Positions 20,469-33,042 of a stretch of 64,000 bases of DNA are shown here, piece by piece. The first letter of the stretch is position 1, and every line of letters starts with the position of its first letter. The position numbers and the translations under genes are program-made. Source of the DNA: Enterococcus pallens ATCC BAA-351 (lineage in GTDB: Bacteria > Bacillota > Bacilli > Lactobacillales > Enterococcaceae); contig NZ_ASWD01000008.1 in assembly GCF_000407485.1 (NCBI RefSeq), forward strand, positions 1-64,000. Reading direction: 5' to 3'. The notes under the pieces are model-generated. The model worked only from the letters and a program-made list of their open reading frames with translations. It searched no databases and had not been told where the DNA came from.

Positions 20469-21794
20469 TTGACCTCATTAGAAGATATCTGGCAGGAATT
20501 AAAAGAAAGCTATAAGCAAGAATTAAATCCTGCCAGCTATGATGCTTGGGTGGATACAGCCAAGCCTTTGTCTTTTAACAACAATCAAATAACCATTGAA
20601 GTCACCAGTGATTTGCACAAAAAATACTGGGAAAAGCACCTAGCAGCAAAAATCGTTGAAATTGGCTTTAAGTTAACAGGGGATGAGATTATGCCGGCCT
20701 TTGTCACACCTGACGAAGCACCGGTTTTTACGCCTGTGGCAAAACCGATAACACCAACGGTTGAGGTAACAAAGAAAGCTATGCTTAATCCAAAGTATAC
20801 TTTTGACACATTTGTGATTGGTAAAGGCAACCAGATGGCACACGCTGCTGCACTTGTCGTTGCTGAAGAACCCGGATCCATTTATAATCCTTTGTTTTTC
20901 TATGGGGGAGTTGGTTTGGGGAAAACTCACTTGATGCATGCGATAGGTCATCAAATGCTAGCTATTAATCCGCAGGCAAAAGTTAAGTATGTTTCAAGCG
21001 AGACTTTCGCTAATGATTTTATCAACTCAATCAAGAACAAAATCTCAGAAGAATTTCGACAGGAGTATCGTAATGTTGATTTGCTGCTAGTCGATGATAT
21101 TCAATTCTTTGCAGAAAAAGAAGCTACCCAAGAAGAGTTCTTCCATACATTTGAGAACTTATATAATGATAACAAACAAATTGTTTTAACCAGTGATCGG
21201 CTGCCAAATGAGATTCCAAAACTGCAGGAACGCTTAGTTTCACGCTTTGCTTGGGGATTATCTGTAGATATTACGCCGCCAGATCTTGAAACTAGAACTG
21301 CTATTTTACGAAAAAAGGCACAAGCAGAAAATCTGGAGATTCCTGATGACACCTTAAGCTATATTGCAGGACAAATTGATTCTAATATTCGTGAATTAGA
21401 AGGAGCTTTGGTTCGAGTACAAGCTTTTGCAACTATGAATAACGCAGACATTACCACCAGCATAGCAGCAGATGCTTTGAAAAGCTTAAAGAGCACGGGT
21501 AATACACAGCTGTCTATTACACAAATTCAGGAAGAAGTTGCCAAATATTATCATATTCAAGTTAAAGATTTAAAAGGGAAAAAACGAGTAAAAACCATCG
21601 TAGTGCCTAGACAAATAGCTATGTATCTTTCAAGAGAAATGACAGACAGTTCTTTACCTAAGATTGGTGCTGAATTTGGTGGCAAAGATCATACGACAGT
21701 TATCCATGCTCATGAAAAAATTGCTCAACTAATTAAAACCGATACGAGTACTCAGCAAGAAGTTGCCGAAATCAAAAATTTACTATTAAACTGA
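20469..21794 (+). CDS. dnaA: Chromosomal replication initiator DnaA
   Basis: AAA+ ATPase, 441 aa, that binds DnaA boxes and opens oriC. Domain I is at 1-80, a Pro/Thr-rich linker at about 80-105, and the AAA+ domain has Walker [10 protein letters not shown] (146-154), Walker [11 protein letters not shown] and a sensor/arginine-finger region. Domain IV carries the signature [13 protein letters not shown] and [12 protein letters not shown]. It starts with TTG at 20469, with SD AGGAGG 7-8 nt before; the protein begins TSLEDIW after the start, as in relatives. DnaA boxes on both sides suggest autoregulation. Confidence 0.98.
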   Translation: MTSLEDIWQELKESYKQELNPASYDAWVDTAKPLSFNNNQITIEVTSDLHKKYWEKHLAAKIVEIGFKLTGDEIMPAFVTPDEAPVFTPVAKPITPTVEVTKKAMLNPKYTFDTFVIGKGNQMAHAAALVVAEEPGSIYNPLFFYGGVGLGKTHLMHAIGHQMLAINPQAKVKYVSSETFANDFINSIKNKISEEFRQEYRNVDLLLVDDIQFFAEKEATQEEFFHTFENLYNDNKQIVLTSDRLPNEIPKLQERLVSRFAWGLSVDITPPDLETRTAILRKKAQAENLEIPDDTLSYIAGQIDSNIRELEGALVRVQAFATMNNADITTSIAADALKSLKSTGNTQLSITQIQEEVAKYYHIQVKDLKGKKRVKTIVVPRQIAMYLSREMTDSSLPKIGAEFGGKDHTTVIHAHEKIAQLIKTDTSTQQEVAEIKNLLLN

Positions 21795-21796
21795 TC

Positions 21797-21945
21797 TGTG
21801 GAAAAATACATGAAAAAGAACCGGAGTTTTCCACACCTTTTCCACAAGTGGAAAACTCATGATTGAAAGCTTTTCTGCTGTTTTCCACAGGATCCACAGT
21901 GCCTACTACTTTTATTACTTAATACTATAAATAAATATATATAAA
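21797..21945. other. oriC: oriC part 2: DnaA boxes, DnaA-trios and unwinding region
   Basis: Boxes of type TTTTCCACA lie at 21827-21835, 21838-21846 and 21881-21889, with TGTGGAAAA at 21797-21805. A further CCACA at 21893-21897 abuts repeats of the form CTA CTA CTT TTA TTA CTT (21903-21928) and then an AT-only stretch to 21945. This is the layout of the Firmicutes basal unwinding system: boxes, then DnaA-trios, then the melted region, just before dnaN. Confidence 0.88.
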
Positions 21946-21959
21946 AAAGGAGTTTCCTT

Positions 21960-23090
21960 ATGAAATTTACTATTAACCGCTCTCGCTTTATTCAAGAATT
22001 AGCAACTGTTCAACGGGCTATTTCAACCAAAACGACTATTCCCATCTTAACCGGTGTAAAGATCGTTTTAACCGATGAAGGACTAAATTTAACAGGAAGT
22101 AATGCAGACATTTCTATTGAATCATTTTTAGCAGCAGATGATGAAAAAGCGCAGATGCAAATTGAATCAACAGGGATGATTGTTCTGCAAGCCCGTTTCT
22201 TTAGTGAAATCATCCGTCGTTTACCTGAAAGTACTTTTACTTTAGAAGTAATGGATAATTATCAAGTAGCTATTACTTCAGGAGCAGCTGAATTTACTGT
22301 AAATGGTTTGGATGCCGATAATTATCCACATCTGCCTGTTGTCGAAGAACAAAATCAGTTAAAATTACCTGTCCACATGTTAACAAAATTAATTGGTGAA
22401 ACTGTCTTTGCGGTTTCTCAACATGAAAGCCGTCCAATCTTAACTGGAGTTCATTTTATGCTAGCTAATAATCAGTTATTGGCTGTAGCAACTGATTCTC
22501 ATCGTATGAGTCAACGTGTCGTACCTGTCGAAAATGCATCAAGTGATTTTGATATTGTTATTCCTGGTAAAAGTTTAGTGGAGCTTTCTAAATCATTAAC
22601 AGATGAAGAAGCTGAAGTAGAAATTAGTATTATGGAAAACCAAGTGTTGTTCAAAACACCAACAATGTATTTCTATTCTCGTCTGCTAGAAGGAAATTAC
22701 CCGGATACAAATCGTTTAATACCTAACAGCTTTAATACGGAAATTACATTTGCTGTTCCAACCTTGCTGGCTGCGATTGAACGTGCTTCTTTATTATCAC
22801 ATGAGGGAAGAAACAATATTGTTCGTTTAGCGATTGAATCTGATTCAGTCATTCTTTACGGAAATTCACCAGAAATAGGTAAAGTAGAAGAAGAGCTTGC
22901 TTATGAAAAGGTGACTGGAGATCCATTAGAAATCTCATTCAATCCTGATTATATGAAGGACGCTTTGAGAGCGTTTGGTGATATGAGCATGACGATTCGT
23001 TTTATTTCGCCAATTCGTCCGTTTACTTTGGAGCCAAGTGAAGGAGAAGTTTCATTTATTCAATTAATTACTCCAGTGCGGACAAACTAA
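21960..23090 (+). CDS. dnaN: DNA polymerase III sliding clamp (beta subunit)
   Basis: 376-aa ring-forming clamp that tethers polymerases to DNA. It has three repeated clamp folds of about 125 residues each. It begins MKFTINRSRF and ends with the typical SFIQLITPVRTN. SD AAGGAG lies 8 nt before the ATG. It follows dnaA across the oriC unwinding region. Confidence 0.98.
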   Translation: MKFTINRSRFIQELATVQRAISTKTTIPILTGVKIVLTDEGLNLTGSNADISIESFLAADDEKAQMQIESTGMIVLQARFFSEIIRRLPESTFTLEVMDNYQVAITSGAAEFTVNGLDADNYPHLPVVEEQNQLKLPVHMLTKLIGETVFAVSQHESRPILTGVHFMLANNQLLAVATDSHRMSQRVVPVENASSDFDIVIPGKSLVELSKSLTDEEAEVEISIMENQVLFKTPTMYFYSRLLEGNYPDTNRLIPNSFNTEITFAVPTLLAAIERASLLSHEGRNNIVRLAIESDSVILYGNSPEIGKVEEELAYEKVTGDPLEISFNPDYMKDALRAFGDMSMTIRFISPIRPFTLEPSEGEVSFIQLITPVRTN

Positions 23091-23146
23091 ACTGAAAAGT
23101 TTCACAATTCTTTTTGAAAATTTTAGAAAGAGTTAAAATGAGTGTA

Positions 23147-23180
23147 AAAGGTCTTAAAATCGATTTTAAGACCTTTTTTT
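23147..23180 (+). terminator. dnaN terminator
   Basis: AAAAGGTCTTAAAATCG pairs with its complement, followed by seven T. It ends the dnaA-dnaN unit. Confidence 0.9.
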
Positions 23181-23311
23181 CTTTTTGGACTGAAACTTCG
23201 AAAATAGAATAAAACTTCTTAAAACGAAAAATACAACGAGTTTATTTGTTTTCTGACTAAAAAAAGAGTATAATATAGAGGTGTTTCTGAAATGAAAATG
23301 AGGGATGAAAT

Positions 23312-23554
23312 GTGAAACAACAAATAGTTTTAGAAACTGAATATATGACGCTCGGCCAGTTGTTAAAAGAGATTAATTTAATTTCTAGCGGCGGACAAGC
23401 TAAATGGTATTTAGCTGAGCAAACTGTATTCGTAGATGGTGAACCAGAGAATCGCCGTGGACGGAAGCTCTATCCAGGTATGATGATTGAGATACCTGAG
23501 ATGGGTACTTTTTTTATGGCTAAAAATGGGACTATCGAAGATGAAACTGAATAA
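23312..23554 (+). CDS. yaaA: S4-domain protein YaaA
   Basis: 80 aa with a single S4-like RNA-binding fold (QLLKEINLISSGGQAKWYL, then VDGEPENRRGRKL). It starts with GTG at 23312 behind a GAGGGATG-type SD. In Bacillus the equivalent gene lies between dnaN and recF and its product associates with ribosome assembly; that role is taken from family knowledge. It overlaps recF by 14 nt. Confidence 0.9.
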   Translation: MKQQIVLETEYMTLGQLLKEINLISSGGQAKWYLAEQTVFVDGEPENRRGRKLYPGMMIEIPEMGTFFMAKNGTIEDETE

Positions 23555-24659
23555 ACTTCAGCTGAAAAATTATCGGAATTACCAAGAATTATTCTTAGAG
23601 TTTCCCAATAGCCTGAATGTTTTCCTAGGCGAAAATGCCCAGGGAAAAACCAACCTGTTAGAAAGCATCTATGTGCTGGCCTTAACAAGAAGTCATCGCA
23701 CCAATAATGAACATGAGTTAATTGGATGGCATGAAGAGTTCGCGCAGATTAAAGGACGTATATCCAAAGGATCCAGCGAGACGGAATTAGAGCTGCTGCT
23801 AACAAAAAAAGGCAGGAAGTCAAAAGTCAATCACATTGAACAGAAACGTTTAAGTAGTTACATAGGCCAACTGAATGTCATCTTATTTGCACCTGAAGAC
23901 CTTTCATTAGTGAAGGGGAGCCCCCAACTGAGACGGCGGTTTATTGATATGGAATTAGGTCAGATTAGTCCGCTGTATTTATACGATTTAGCCCAGTATC
24001 AGAAAACGTTAAAGCAGCGCAATCTCTATCTTAAACAATTAGCCGAAAAGAAACAGACGGATGAGATCTATTTGGACATCCTTACTGAACAACTAGTTGA
24101 ATTCGGGAGCAAGGTGTTAATCAATCGTTTGCAGTTTATTAAGCGTTTGGAGCACTGGTCCAATGAACTGCACACACGAATTACCAATCAAAGAGAACAC
24201 TTAGCGATTGAGTATGTAAGCAGCTTTGAAATGGAAAGCCAAAGAATTGAAGATATTCAAGAGACGTTCCAAAATGAGCTCCAAAAAAACCGCAAGCGGG
24301 AAATGTTTAGAGGAACGACACTAATTGGTCCTCATCGAGATGACCTGCGTTTTTTAGTTAACGAGCAAAATGTTCAAACATATGGTTCACAGGGGCAACA
24401 AAGAACCACTGCGTTGAGTGTCAAATTAGCGGAAATCGATTTGATGAAAGAAGAGACGGGAGAATATCCTTTGTTGCTGTTAGACGATGTGATGAGTGAG
24501 CTGGATGATAATCGTCAAGTGCATTTATTAGAAACAATAGAAGATAAAGTTCAAACATTTTTGACAACTACAACCTTAGAACATGTAAAAGGAAAGATGA
24601 CCGTTCATCCGGATATCTTTTATGTCCAGCAAGGGCAGATAGAAAGGAAAGAAACCTAA
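23541..24659 (+). CDS. recF: DNA repair and recombination protein RecF
   Basis: SMC-like ATPase, 372 aa, that helps load RecA at gapped DNA. Walker A GENAQGKTN is near residues 30-38, the ABC signature region is SQGQQRTTALSVKLAE and Walker B is LLLLDDVMSELD. ATG 23541 lies inside the end of yaaA (coupled translation). gyrB starts at the next base after the stop. Confidence 0.97.
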   Translation: MKLNKLQLKNYRNYQELFLEFPNSLNVFLGENAQGKTNLLESIYVLALTRSHRTNNEHELIGWHEEFAQIKGRISKGSSETELELLLTKKGRKSKVNHIEQKRLSSYIGQLNVILFAPEDLSLVKGSPQLRRRFIDMELGQISPLYLYDLAQYQKTLKQRNLYLKQLAEKKQTDEIYLDILTEQLVEFGSKVLINRLQFIKRLEHWSNELHTRITNQREHLAIEYVSSFEMESQRIEDIQETFQNELQKNRKREMFRGTTLIGPHRDDLRFLVNEQNVQTYGSQGQQRTTALSVKLAEIDLMKEETGEYPLLLLDDVMSELDDNRQVHLLETIEDKVQTFLTTTTLEHVKGKMTVHPDIFYVQQGQIERKET

Positions 24660-26609
<1,950 letters not shown>

Positions 26610-26623
26610 TGAGGAGGATCGAT

Positions 26624-29116
26624 TTGGAAGATCGAAGAGAAAATATCCATGATGTCAATCTAACCAGTGAAATGCGAGAATCCTTCATTGACTATGCCAT
26701 GAGTGTTATCGTGGCTCGGGCTTTGCCTGACGTTCGTGATGGCTTGAAACCTGTTCACCGAAGAATTTTATATGGAATGAATGAGCTGGGGGTAACTCCT
26801 GATAAACCACATAAGAAATCTGCTCGTATCGTAGGGGATGTAATGGGTAAATACCATCCTCATGGTGATAGTGCGATTTATGAGTCAATGGTTCGGATGG
26901 CGCAGCCATTTAGTTATCGTAATATGCTGGTAGACGGCCACGGAAACTTTGGTTCAGTGGATGGCGATGGTGCTGCGGCAATGCGTTATACTGAAGCGAG
27001 ATTAAGTAAAATTGCAATGGAAATGCTGCGGGATATTAATAAAGACACTGTAGATTACCATGGCAACTACGATGATAGTGAGCAAGAACCAGATGTTTTA
27101 CCAGCTCGGTTTCCCAACCTGCTGGTTAACGGTGCTACAGGTATTGCGGTGGGGATGGCTACCAATATCCCTCCTCACAACTTAAGAGAAGTAATTGATG
27201 CAATTGGTCTATTAATGGAAAATCCCGATGTGACAACGCAAGAATTAATGGAGGTTCTTCCTGGACCAGACTTTCCTACAGGCGGTTTGGTCATGGGGAA
27301 ATCAGGAATTCGGCGAGCGTATGAAACCGGAAAAGGCTCAATTACTGTTCGGGCTAAAATTGAAATAGAAGAACAAAAAAATGGGAAAGAACGCATTATT
27401 GTAACTGAGTTGCCATATATGGTGAACAAGGCGAAATTAATTGAGCGTATTTCCGAACTGCATAGAGACAAGCGAATTGAAGGGATCACTGATTTGCGGG
27501 ATGAAACTTCTCGTGAAGGAATGCGTGTAGTAATTGAGGTCCGTCGAGATGTTAGTGCATCAGTAATCTTGAATAATTTGTATAAATTAACCTCATTGCA
27601 AACTTCTTTCAGCTTTAATATGTTGGCAATCGAAAATGGAGTTCCGCGGATTCTGAATTTGAAACAAATTTTAGAAAACTACGTAGCTCACCAAAAAATT
27701 GTCATCACTAGACGAACTAAGTTTGAAAAACGTAAAGCCGAAGCTCGTGCGCATATTTTGGAAGGTTTACGGATTGCACTGGATCATATTGATGAAATTA
27801 TTGCAATCATTCGTGGGTCTGAATCAGATGAAGTAGCGAAAAATACGTTGATCGAACGCTTTGAATTGTCTGATCGGCAGGCACAAGCAATTTTAGATAT
27901 GCGTCTGCGCCGTCTAACCGGCTTAGAACGCGAGAAAATCGAAAATGAATACCAAGAGCTGCTGAAGTATATCGAGGACTTAGAAGACATTCTAGCGCGT
28001 CCTGAGCGGGTGATCGAAATTATCCGAACTGAATTAGAAGAAGTAGCTGCTAAGTTTGGTGATCCTCGTCGTACAGAACTATTAGTAGGAGAGGTATTAA
28101 GTCTAGAAGATGAAGATTTAATTGAGGAAGAGGATATTGTTATTACCTTAACTAATAACGGCTATATTAAGCGAGTAGTCTCTAGTGAGTTTAGAGCCCA
28201 ACGTCGCGGTGGTCGTGGAGTTCAAGGGATGGGTATCCACGATGATGACTTTGTTAAGAACCTTATTTCATGTTCTACGCATGATACGTTGCTTTTCTTT
28301 ACGAACACAGGTCGAGTTTATCGGGCGAAAGGCTATGAAATTCCCGAATATGGGCGAACAGCTAAGGGAATTCCGATTATCAATCTGTTAGGCATTGATT
28401 CCAGTGAAACTATTCAAGCGGTTATTGCGGTTACTGGTGAGGCCTCTGATGGACAATTCTTATTCTTTGTGACGAAAAATGGAATTGTTAAACGGACAAC
28501 TGTAACGGCATTTTCAAATATCCGCAGCAATGGCCTAATCGCTATCGGTTTGAAGGAAAATGACGAATTGGTTAATGTTCTCTTTACTGAGGGTGAAGAA
28601 ACGATTATCTTAGGAACTCATAACGGTTATTCCGTTACTTTTGCTGAAGAGGCTGTCCGTGATATGGGACGTACAGCTAGTGGTGTACGTGGTGTACGTT
28701 TACGAGAAGATGATTACGTCATTGGATCTGCAGTGCTTAAGGACGATCAAGAAGTATTAGTGATCACCGAAAAAGGCTATGGCAAACGCACTAAAGCGGC
28801 TGACTATCCGGTGAAGGGTCGCGGTGGTAAAGGAATCAAGACAGCTAACATTACGGATAAAAATGGTCAGCTTGCAGGTTTAGCAACGGTTAATGGGGAT
28901 GAAGATATCTTGTTGATTACTGACAAGGGTGTCATTATCCGCTTTAACGTGGCAAGTGTTTCTCAAACTGGTCGTGCTACCTTAGGTGTTCGTCTAATGA
29001 AGATGGAAGAAAATACCAAGGTCGTGACAATGGCGGTTGTTGAAAATGAAGCTGAAGAAGCCGAAGAAGAAGCAGCTGAAAATGTAGAAACGAATACAGA
29101 AGAAAAAAGCGAATAA
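26624..29116 (+). CDS. gyrA: DNA gyrase subunit A
   Basis: 830 aa; breakage-reunion subunit. Catalytic Tyr122 is in AAAMRYTEA. The quinolone-determining positions read Ser83 and Glu87 ([11 protein letters not shown]), the wild-type sensitive pattern for enterococci. The C-terminal beta-pinwheel includes the GyrA-box-like QRRGGRG. The tail (from about 810) is Glu/Ala-rich and acidic. TTG 26624 is preferred because GTGAGGAGG just upstream is its SD; the GTG at 26609 would use the SD itself as codons. Confidence 0.97.
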   Translation: MEDRRENIHDVNLTSEMRESFIDYAMSVIVARALPDVRDGLKPVHRRILYGMNELGVTPDKPHKKSARIVGDVMGKYHPHGDSAIYESMVRMAQPFSYRNMLVDGHGNFGSVDGDGAAAMRYTEARLSKIAMEMLRDINKDTVDYHGNYDDSEQEPDVLPARFPNLLVNGATGIAVGMATNIPPHNLREVIDAIGLLMENPDVTTQELMEVLPGPDFPTGGLVMGKSGIRRAYETGKGSITVRAKIEIEEQKNGKERIIVTELPYMVNKAKLIERISELHRDKRIEGITDLRDETSREGMRVVIEVRRDVSASVILNNLYKLTSLQTSFSFNMLAIENGVPRILNLKQILENYVAHQKIVITRRTKFEKRKAEARAHILEGLRIALDHIDEIIAIIRGSESDEVAKNTLIERFELSDRQAQAILDMRLRRLTGLEREKIENEYQELLKYIEDLEDILARPERVIEIIRTELEEVAAKFGDPRRTELLVGEVLSLEDEDLIEEEDIVITLTNNGYIKRVVSSEFRAQRRGGRGVQGMGIHDDDFVKNLISCSTHDTLLFFTNTGRVYRAKGYEIPEYGRTAKGIPIINLLGIDSSETIQAVIAVTGEASDGQFLFFVTKNGIVKRTTVTAFSNIRSNGLIAIGLKENDELVNVLFTEGEETIILGTHNGYSVTFAEEAVRDMGRTASGVRGVRLREDDYVIGSAVLKDDQEVLVITEKGYGKRTKAADYPVKGRGGKGIKTANITDKNGQLAGLATVNGDEDILLITDKGVIIRFNVASVSQTGRATLGVRLMKMEENTKVVTMAVVENEAEEAEEEAAENVETNTEEKSE

Positions 29117-29118
29117 AT

Positions 29119-29152
29119 TTTGAAAGACTGAGATTTTTCTCAGTCTTTTTTG
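29119..29152 (+). terminator. gyrA terminator
   Basis: AAAGACTGAG-attttt-CTCAGTCTTTTTT. Confidence 0.92.
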
Positions 29153-29192
29153 CGTAATTTATAGTAAGTAACAAAGAGACTTAAAGAAACAT

Positions 29193-29221
29193 TTGATTTT
29201 TGCTGGACGATTATGTATAAT
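29193..29221 (+). promoter_or_regulatory. rpsF-ssb-rpsR promoter
   Basis: -35 TTGATT (29193-29198), 17-nt spacer, -10 TATAAT (29216-29221). Confidence 0.8.
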
Positions 29222-29249
29222 GAATATTTGTGAGTAGTCTATATTTTTT

Positions 29250-29300
29250 TAGATCGCTCTCCTTGCTCTTAGTAAACTGAGAGCCTTATAGTCCATAGGG
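29250..29300 (+). promoter_or_regulatory. rpsF leader hairpin, candidate S6:S18 autoregulatory site
   Basis: The leader forms a hairpin GCTCTC...GAGAGC (about 29255-29283), followed by CTTATAGTCCATAGGGAGG around the SD. Many bacteria autoregulate this operon through an S6:S18-binding mRNA motif with a CCG bulge. I could not place a clear CCG bulge, so this is only a candidate. Confidence 0.3.
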
Positions 29301-29313
29301 AGGTGAAAAATCA

Positions 29314-29613
29314 ATGGAAAATACGAAGTATGAAATCACATACATCATTCGTCCAAACATTGATGAAGAAGCAAAATCTGCTTTAGTAGAACGTTTCGAT
29401 ACAATCTTGAAAGATAATGGTGCAGAAATTATCGATTCAAAAGATTGGGAAAAACGCCGTTTCGCATATGAAATGAACGGTTTCCGTGAAGGTGTCTACC
29501 ATATCGTCAATGCTACTGCTCCAGCATCAGCCGGCGCAATCAACGAATTTGATCGTCTAGCAAAAATCAACGACGATATCATTCGTCACATGATCGTAAA
29601 GATTGAGGAGTAA
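29314..29613 (+). CDS. rpsF: 30S ribosomal protein S6
   Basis: 99 aa, full length, starting [20 protein letters not shown]. It binds S18 in the platform of the small subunit. SD GGGAGGTG lies upstream. First gene of rpsF-ssb-rpsR; a parS site starts 1 nt after its stop. Confidence 0.98.
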   Translation: MENTKYEITYIIRPNIDEEAKSALVERFDTILKDNGAEIIDSKDWEKRRFAYEMNGFREGVYHIVNATAPASAGAINEFDRLAKINDDIIRHMIVKIEE

Positions 29614-29614
29614 T

Positions 29615-29630
29615 TGTTTCACGTGAAACA
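29615..29630. promoter_or_regulatory. parS site between rpsF and ssb
   Basis: TGTTTCACGTGAAACA, a perfect palindrome and full consensus match. It sits inside an operon, so ParB can bind DNA that is also transcribed. Confidence 0.95.
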
Positions 29631-29656
29631 ATTGACGAGAAAGGAGCTGGCTTTAC

Positions 29657-30166
29657 TTGATTAACAATGTTGTATTAGTTGGTCGCTTAACAAAAGATCC
29701 AGATTTACGTTATACTGCAAGTGGTACTGCAGTTGCTACTTTTACTTTGGCGGTAAATCGTAATTTTACTAACCAAAGTGGAAATCGCGAGGCAGATTTT
29801 ATCAATTGTGTGATTTGGCGTAAATCAGCAGAAACACTAGCAAACTATGCCCGAAAAGGTACTCTATTAGGTGTTACTGGACGCATTCAGACACGTAATT
29901 ATGAAAACCAACAAGGACAAAGAGTATATGTTACAGAAGTAGTAGCGGATAACTTCCAACTACTTGAATCACGTAATGCAAGTGAACAGCGTCAACAGAG
30001 TCCTAACTTTGATGGCGGTGGAACGCAAGGATCCAATAATAGCTTTAACAACAACTTTGAACAATCTTCGCCGTCAGCTAAAAACACGATGCCTGACTTC
30101 GATCGTGATTCAGATCCATTCAGTGGGTCTTCGATCGACATTTCAGATGATGATTTACCATTCTAA
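29657..30166 (+). CDS. ssb: Single-stranded DNA-binding protein
   Basis: 169 aa. OB-fold domain at 1-105 ([18 protein letters not shown]), then a Gln/Asn/Ser-rich flexible linker, and the acidic C-terminal tip DISDDDLPF that recruits partner proteins. It starts with TTG at 29657, with SD AAGGAG. The essential housekeeping copy, as shown by its place between rpsF and rpsR. Confidence 0.97.
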   Translation: MINNVVLVGRLTKDPDLRYTASGTAVATFTLAVNRNFTNQSGNREADFINCVIWRKSAETLANYARKGTLLGVTGRIQTRNYENQQGQRVYVTEVVADNFQLLESRNASEQRQQSPNFDGGGTQGSNNSFNNNFEQSSPSAKNTMPDFDRDSDPFSGSSIDISDDDLPF

Positions 30167-30188
30167 CAATTGATTGGAGGGAAACGGA

Positions 30189-30422
30189 ATGGCTCAACAA
30201 AGAAGAGGTCGTAAACGTCGCAAAGTAGATTACATTGCAGCAAATCATATTGAATATATTGATTATAAAGATATCGAATTACTGAAACGATTCATCAGTG
30301 AACGTGGTAAAATTTTACCTCGTCGTGTAACAGGTACAAGCGCTAAAAACCAACGCAAAATTACTGTAGCGGTTAAACGTGCACGTATTATGGGATTATT
30401 ACCATTTGTTTCAGAAGACTAA
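30189..30422 (+). CDS. rpsR: 30S ribosomal protein S18
   Basis: 77 aa, basic, beginning [20 protein letters not shown]. It pairs with S6 on the platform. ATG 30189 is chosen for the SD GGAGGG and the protein family start; an upstream in-frame ATG adds five unlikely residues. Last gene of the operon, followed by a terminator. Confidence 0.98.
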   Translation: MAQQRRGRKRRKVDYIAANHIEYIDYKDIELLKRFISERGKILPRRVTGTSAKNQRKITVAVKRARIMGLLPFVSED

Positions 30423-30427
30423 ACTAT

Positions 30428-30458
30428 TTAAAGACTTCCTTGTGAAGTCTTTTTTTGT
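30428..30458 (+). terminator. rpsR terminator
   Basis: AAAGACTTC-cttg-TGAAGTCTTTTTTT. Confidence 0.9.
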
Positions 30459-30471
30459 TTCACGTGAAACA
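30456..30471. promoter_or_regulatory. parS site after rpsR
   Basis: TGTTTCACGTGAAACA, perfect consensus, overlapping the end of the terminator T-run. Confidence 0.95.
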
Positions 30472-30532
30472 TCTAAGGATTCGCTCACTGGCAGTGATTG
30501 TGATAGAATAAAGTCTGTCAGGAGGAAGATGG

Positions 30533-32500
30533 ATGAAAAAGAACACGAAATTTACGTTGTCTCTTTTTTTCTTTTTTTTATTGTTGCTGATTCAACTAAT
30601 GGCAATCTTTTTCTTGCCCCTTAATTATGTATCTGCTGCGATTGTTGTGTTTATTGATTTGCTACTATTGGTACAAATTGTACTACAGCATCGACGTTTA
30701 CAAATCAGCAACCACCAGAAAATTATGCAGGCTTCTAGAGTTGCCGAGAAAGCACTGGATTATGTATCTGAGGATATGCCAGTGGGGGTAATATCTTGGG
30801 GAACGGATTATCAATTTATTTGGATGAATCCTTATATAACGGATAAGGTAAAGGAGCTTTCATTAGCTGACCAGCAAGACATGATTAATGAGTTAATTCA
30901 ACGGGATGAAAGAGGAAAAAACGTTTATAAGATTAAAGATACCTTGTATCATTTCCAATTGAATAAAGAAAAGCAATTGGTTTATTTGATTGATATTACT
31001 AAAGAAGTGGAATTAGAAACGAAAGAACAGAACTTGCAAGCAGCTGTAGGTCTTTTATCCGTTGACAACTATGATGATGTAATTGACCGAAGAGATGACA
31101 AGGAAATCTCTTATTTGAATTCATTTATCACCACGGTTATTTCCGATTGGATGGATTCTTATCAGATTTTTTATAAGCGAATCAATGCGGAACGTTTTTT
31201 CTTTTTAGCACGGTATGAAGATTTAGAAGCTATGATTGACAATAACTTTGATTTGCTGGAGAAGATACGTGCGGCGGCAGAAAAAGAGGGGATTCTAATT
31301 ACGGTTAGTATGGGAATCAGCTACGGGAATCAGTCGTTGGAAGTAATTGGAGATACGGCACAGAATAATCTAGACATCGCCTTAGTTCGAGGTGGAGATC
31401 AGGTAGTAGTGAAAGACGCTGAGGAAAATGCTAAACCCGTATTCTACGGTGGAAATTCAACTAGTGCAGCGAAGCGGACTCGCGTACGTTCCCGGGCGAT
31501 GTCGACTGCCTTGAGGAATGTTTTCAATGAGACGGGAAATGTGTATGTGATGGGGCATCGTTTCCCAGATATGGATGCTATTGGAGCTTCGTTTGGAGTT
31601 TCATGTTTGGCTCGATTTCATAATAAATCAGTTCGTGTAGTTATTGATGAGCAAGAGACTATTCCTGATGTGGATCGTTGTTTGGAAGAGATTCATAAAG
31701 ATGGGGAATTAGAGGACTTGTTGATTTCACCGTCGGAAGCGATGAAGCAGCGAAAGACAGGAGATTTGCTGGTGATGGTGGACTATCACCGTCCCTCTCT
31801 TTCGATTTCTCAAGATCTGTATGAACAATTTGATAATGTGGTAATTATTGATCATCATCGCCGAGGAGAAGAATTTCCTAGCAAGCCGTTATTAACGTAT
31901 ATTGAATCATCAGCTTCATCGGCTTCTGAGCTAGTTGCTGAATTAATTCAATTTGAAAGCAAAGACGATCGTCAAATGACTAAAATGGAAGCAACTTTAT
32001 TACTAGCAGGAATAACGGTAGACACGAAGAATTTTTCTATTCGCACGACAGCGCGCACTTTTGATGTTGCCAGCTATTTGAAGACTTGTGGAGCGGATGC
32101 TTCTTTAGTACAATATATTTTAAGTACGGACATTCAGTCTTACCTTGAGATTAGTCAGCTGGTAGGAGAAAGTGAGTATGTTCGTGAAGATATTGTTGTA
32201 ACTGCAGGAAGTGAGACAAAAAAATACGATAGTGTCACTGCAGCAAAGACTGCAGATACCTTATTGTCTATGGTAAACATAAATGCTTCCTTTGTTATTA
32301 TTAGACGCACAGATGATGTAATAGCTATTAGCGCCCGTAGCACTGGGACGATTAATGTCCAAAGAATTATGGAGGCTATGGGTGGCGGTGGTCATTTTAC
32401 GAATGCCGCAGTTCAATTGGAGGATACATCAGTTGCTGAAGCTAGAGAAAAGCTGTTAGCAACTATTAATGAACAATTGTCGGGAGGAGAAGACGAATGA
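30533..32500 (+). CDS. gdpP: Cyclic-di-AMP phosphodiesterase GdpP (YybT)
   Basis: 655-aa membrane protein that hydrolyses c-di-AMP to pApA, affecting cell-wall stress and osmotic balance. Two TM helices (about 8-30 and 33-53) are followed by a PAS domain (about 75-160), a degenerate GGDEF domain (about 170-295), a DHH domain (about 335-490, with [11 protein letters not shown] and [10 protein letters not shown]) and a DHHA1 domain (about 560-650, [10 protein letters not shown]). SD AGGAGG lies upstream. It overlaps rplI by 4 nt. Loss of gdpP gives beta-lactam tolerance in other Firmicutes; this copy is intact. Confidence 0.96.
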   Translation: MKKNTKFTLSLFFFFLLLLIQLMAIFFLPLNYVSAAIVVFIDLLLLVQIVLQHRRLQISNHQKIMQASRVAEKALDYVSEDMPVGVISWGTDYQFIWMNPYITDKVKELSLADQQDMINELIQRDERGKNVYKIKDTLYHFQLNKEKQLVYLIDITKEVELETKEQNLQAAVGLLSVDNYDDVIDRRDDKEISYLNSFITTVISDWMDSYQIFYKRINAERFFFLARYEDLEAMIDNNFDLLEKIRAAAEKEGILITVSMGISYGNQSLEVIGDTAQNNLDIALVRGGDQVVVKDAEENAKPVFYGGNSTSAAKRTRVRSRAMSTALRNVFNETGNVYVMGHRFPDMDAIGASFGVSCLARFHNKSVRVVIDEQETIPDVDRCLEEIHKDGELEDLLISPSEAMKQRKTGDLLVMVDYHRPSLSISQDLYEQFDNVVIIDHHRRGEEFPSKPLLTYIESSASSASELVAELIQFESKDDRQMTKMEATLLLAGITVDTKNFSIRTTARTFDVASYLKTCGADASLVQYILSTDIQSYLEISQLVGESEYVREDIVVTAGSETKKYDSVTAAKTADTLLSMVNINASFVIIRRTDDVIAISARSTGTINVQRIMEAMGGGGHFTNAAVQLEDTSVAEAREKLLATINEQLSGGEDE

Positions 32501-32949
32501 AAGTAATTTTCTTGGAAGATGTAAAAGGAAAAGGCAAAAAAGGGGAAGTGAAAGAAGTCCCTACAGGGTATGCACAAAACTATCTGCTTAAGAATAATTT
32601 GGCTAAAGAAGCCAACAAAAGCAGTATCTCGGCATTGTCTGCTCAAAAGAAAGCTCAAGCAAAACACGATGCTGAAGTATTAGCTGAAGCAGAAAAGTTG
32701 AAGGAATTTTTAGCAAAAGAAGATACGGTAGTAGAATTGAAAGCTAAAGCTGGTGAAGACGGCCGCTTGTTTGGCTCAATCCCTTCAAAACAAATTGCTG
32801 AAGGTTTGAAAAAGCAATATGATTTAAAATTAGACAAACGTAAAATTGAATTAGATAATCCGATTCGAACATTAGGTTACACTAAAGTTCCTGTAAAGCT
32901 TCATACTGAAGTAAGCGGCATTATCAAAGTTCATGTAAGTGAGGAATAA
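32497..32949 (+). CDS. rplI: 50S ribosomal protein L9
   Basis: 150 aa, full length: N-terminal rRNA-binding domain ([20 protein letters not shown]), long central helix and C-terminal domain. Translation is coupled to gdpP (ATGA overlap), a pairing conserved in Firmicutes. Confidence 0.97.
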   Translation: MKVIFLEDVKGKGKKGEVKEVPTGYAQNYLLKNNLAKEANKSSISALSAQKKAQAKHDAEVLAEAEKLKEFLAKEDTVVELKAKAGEDGRLFGSIPSKQIAEGLKKQYDLKLDKRKIELDNPIRTLGYTKVPVKLHTEVSGIIKVHVSEE

Positions 32950-32952
32950 ACA

Positions 32953-32985
32953 CGAGGCTGAGACAATTTGTCTCAGCCTTTATTG
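32953..32985 (+). terminator. rplI terminator
   Basis: GGCTGAGAC-aattt-GTCTCAGCC followed by a weak T-run (TTTATTG). Some read-through to dnaB is possible. Confidence 0.75.
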
Positions 32986-33042
32986 TATTTCTTAGGTTTA
33001 TTTTGTAAAATAGGTGGACGAAGAATTTTAGGAGCGAAAAGC

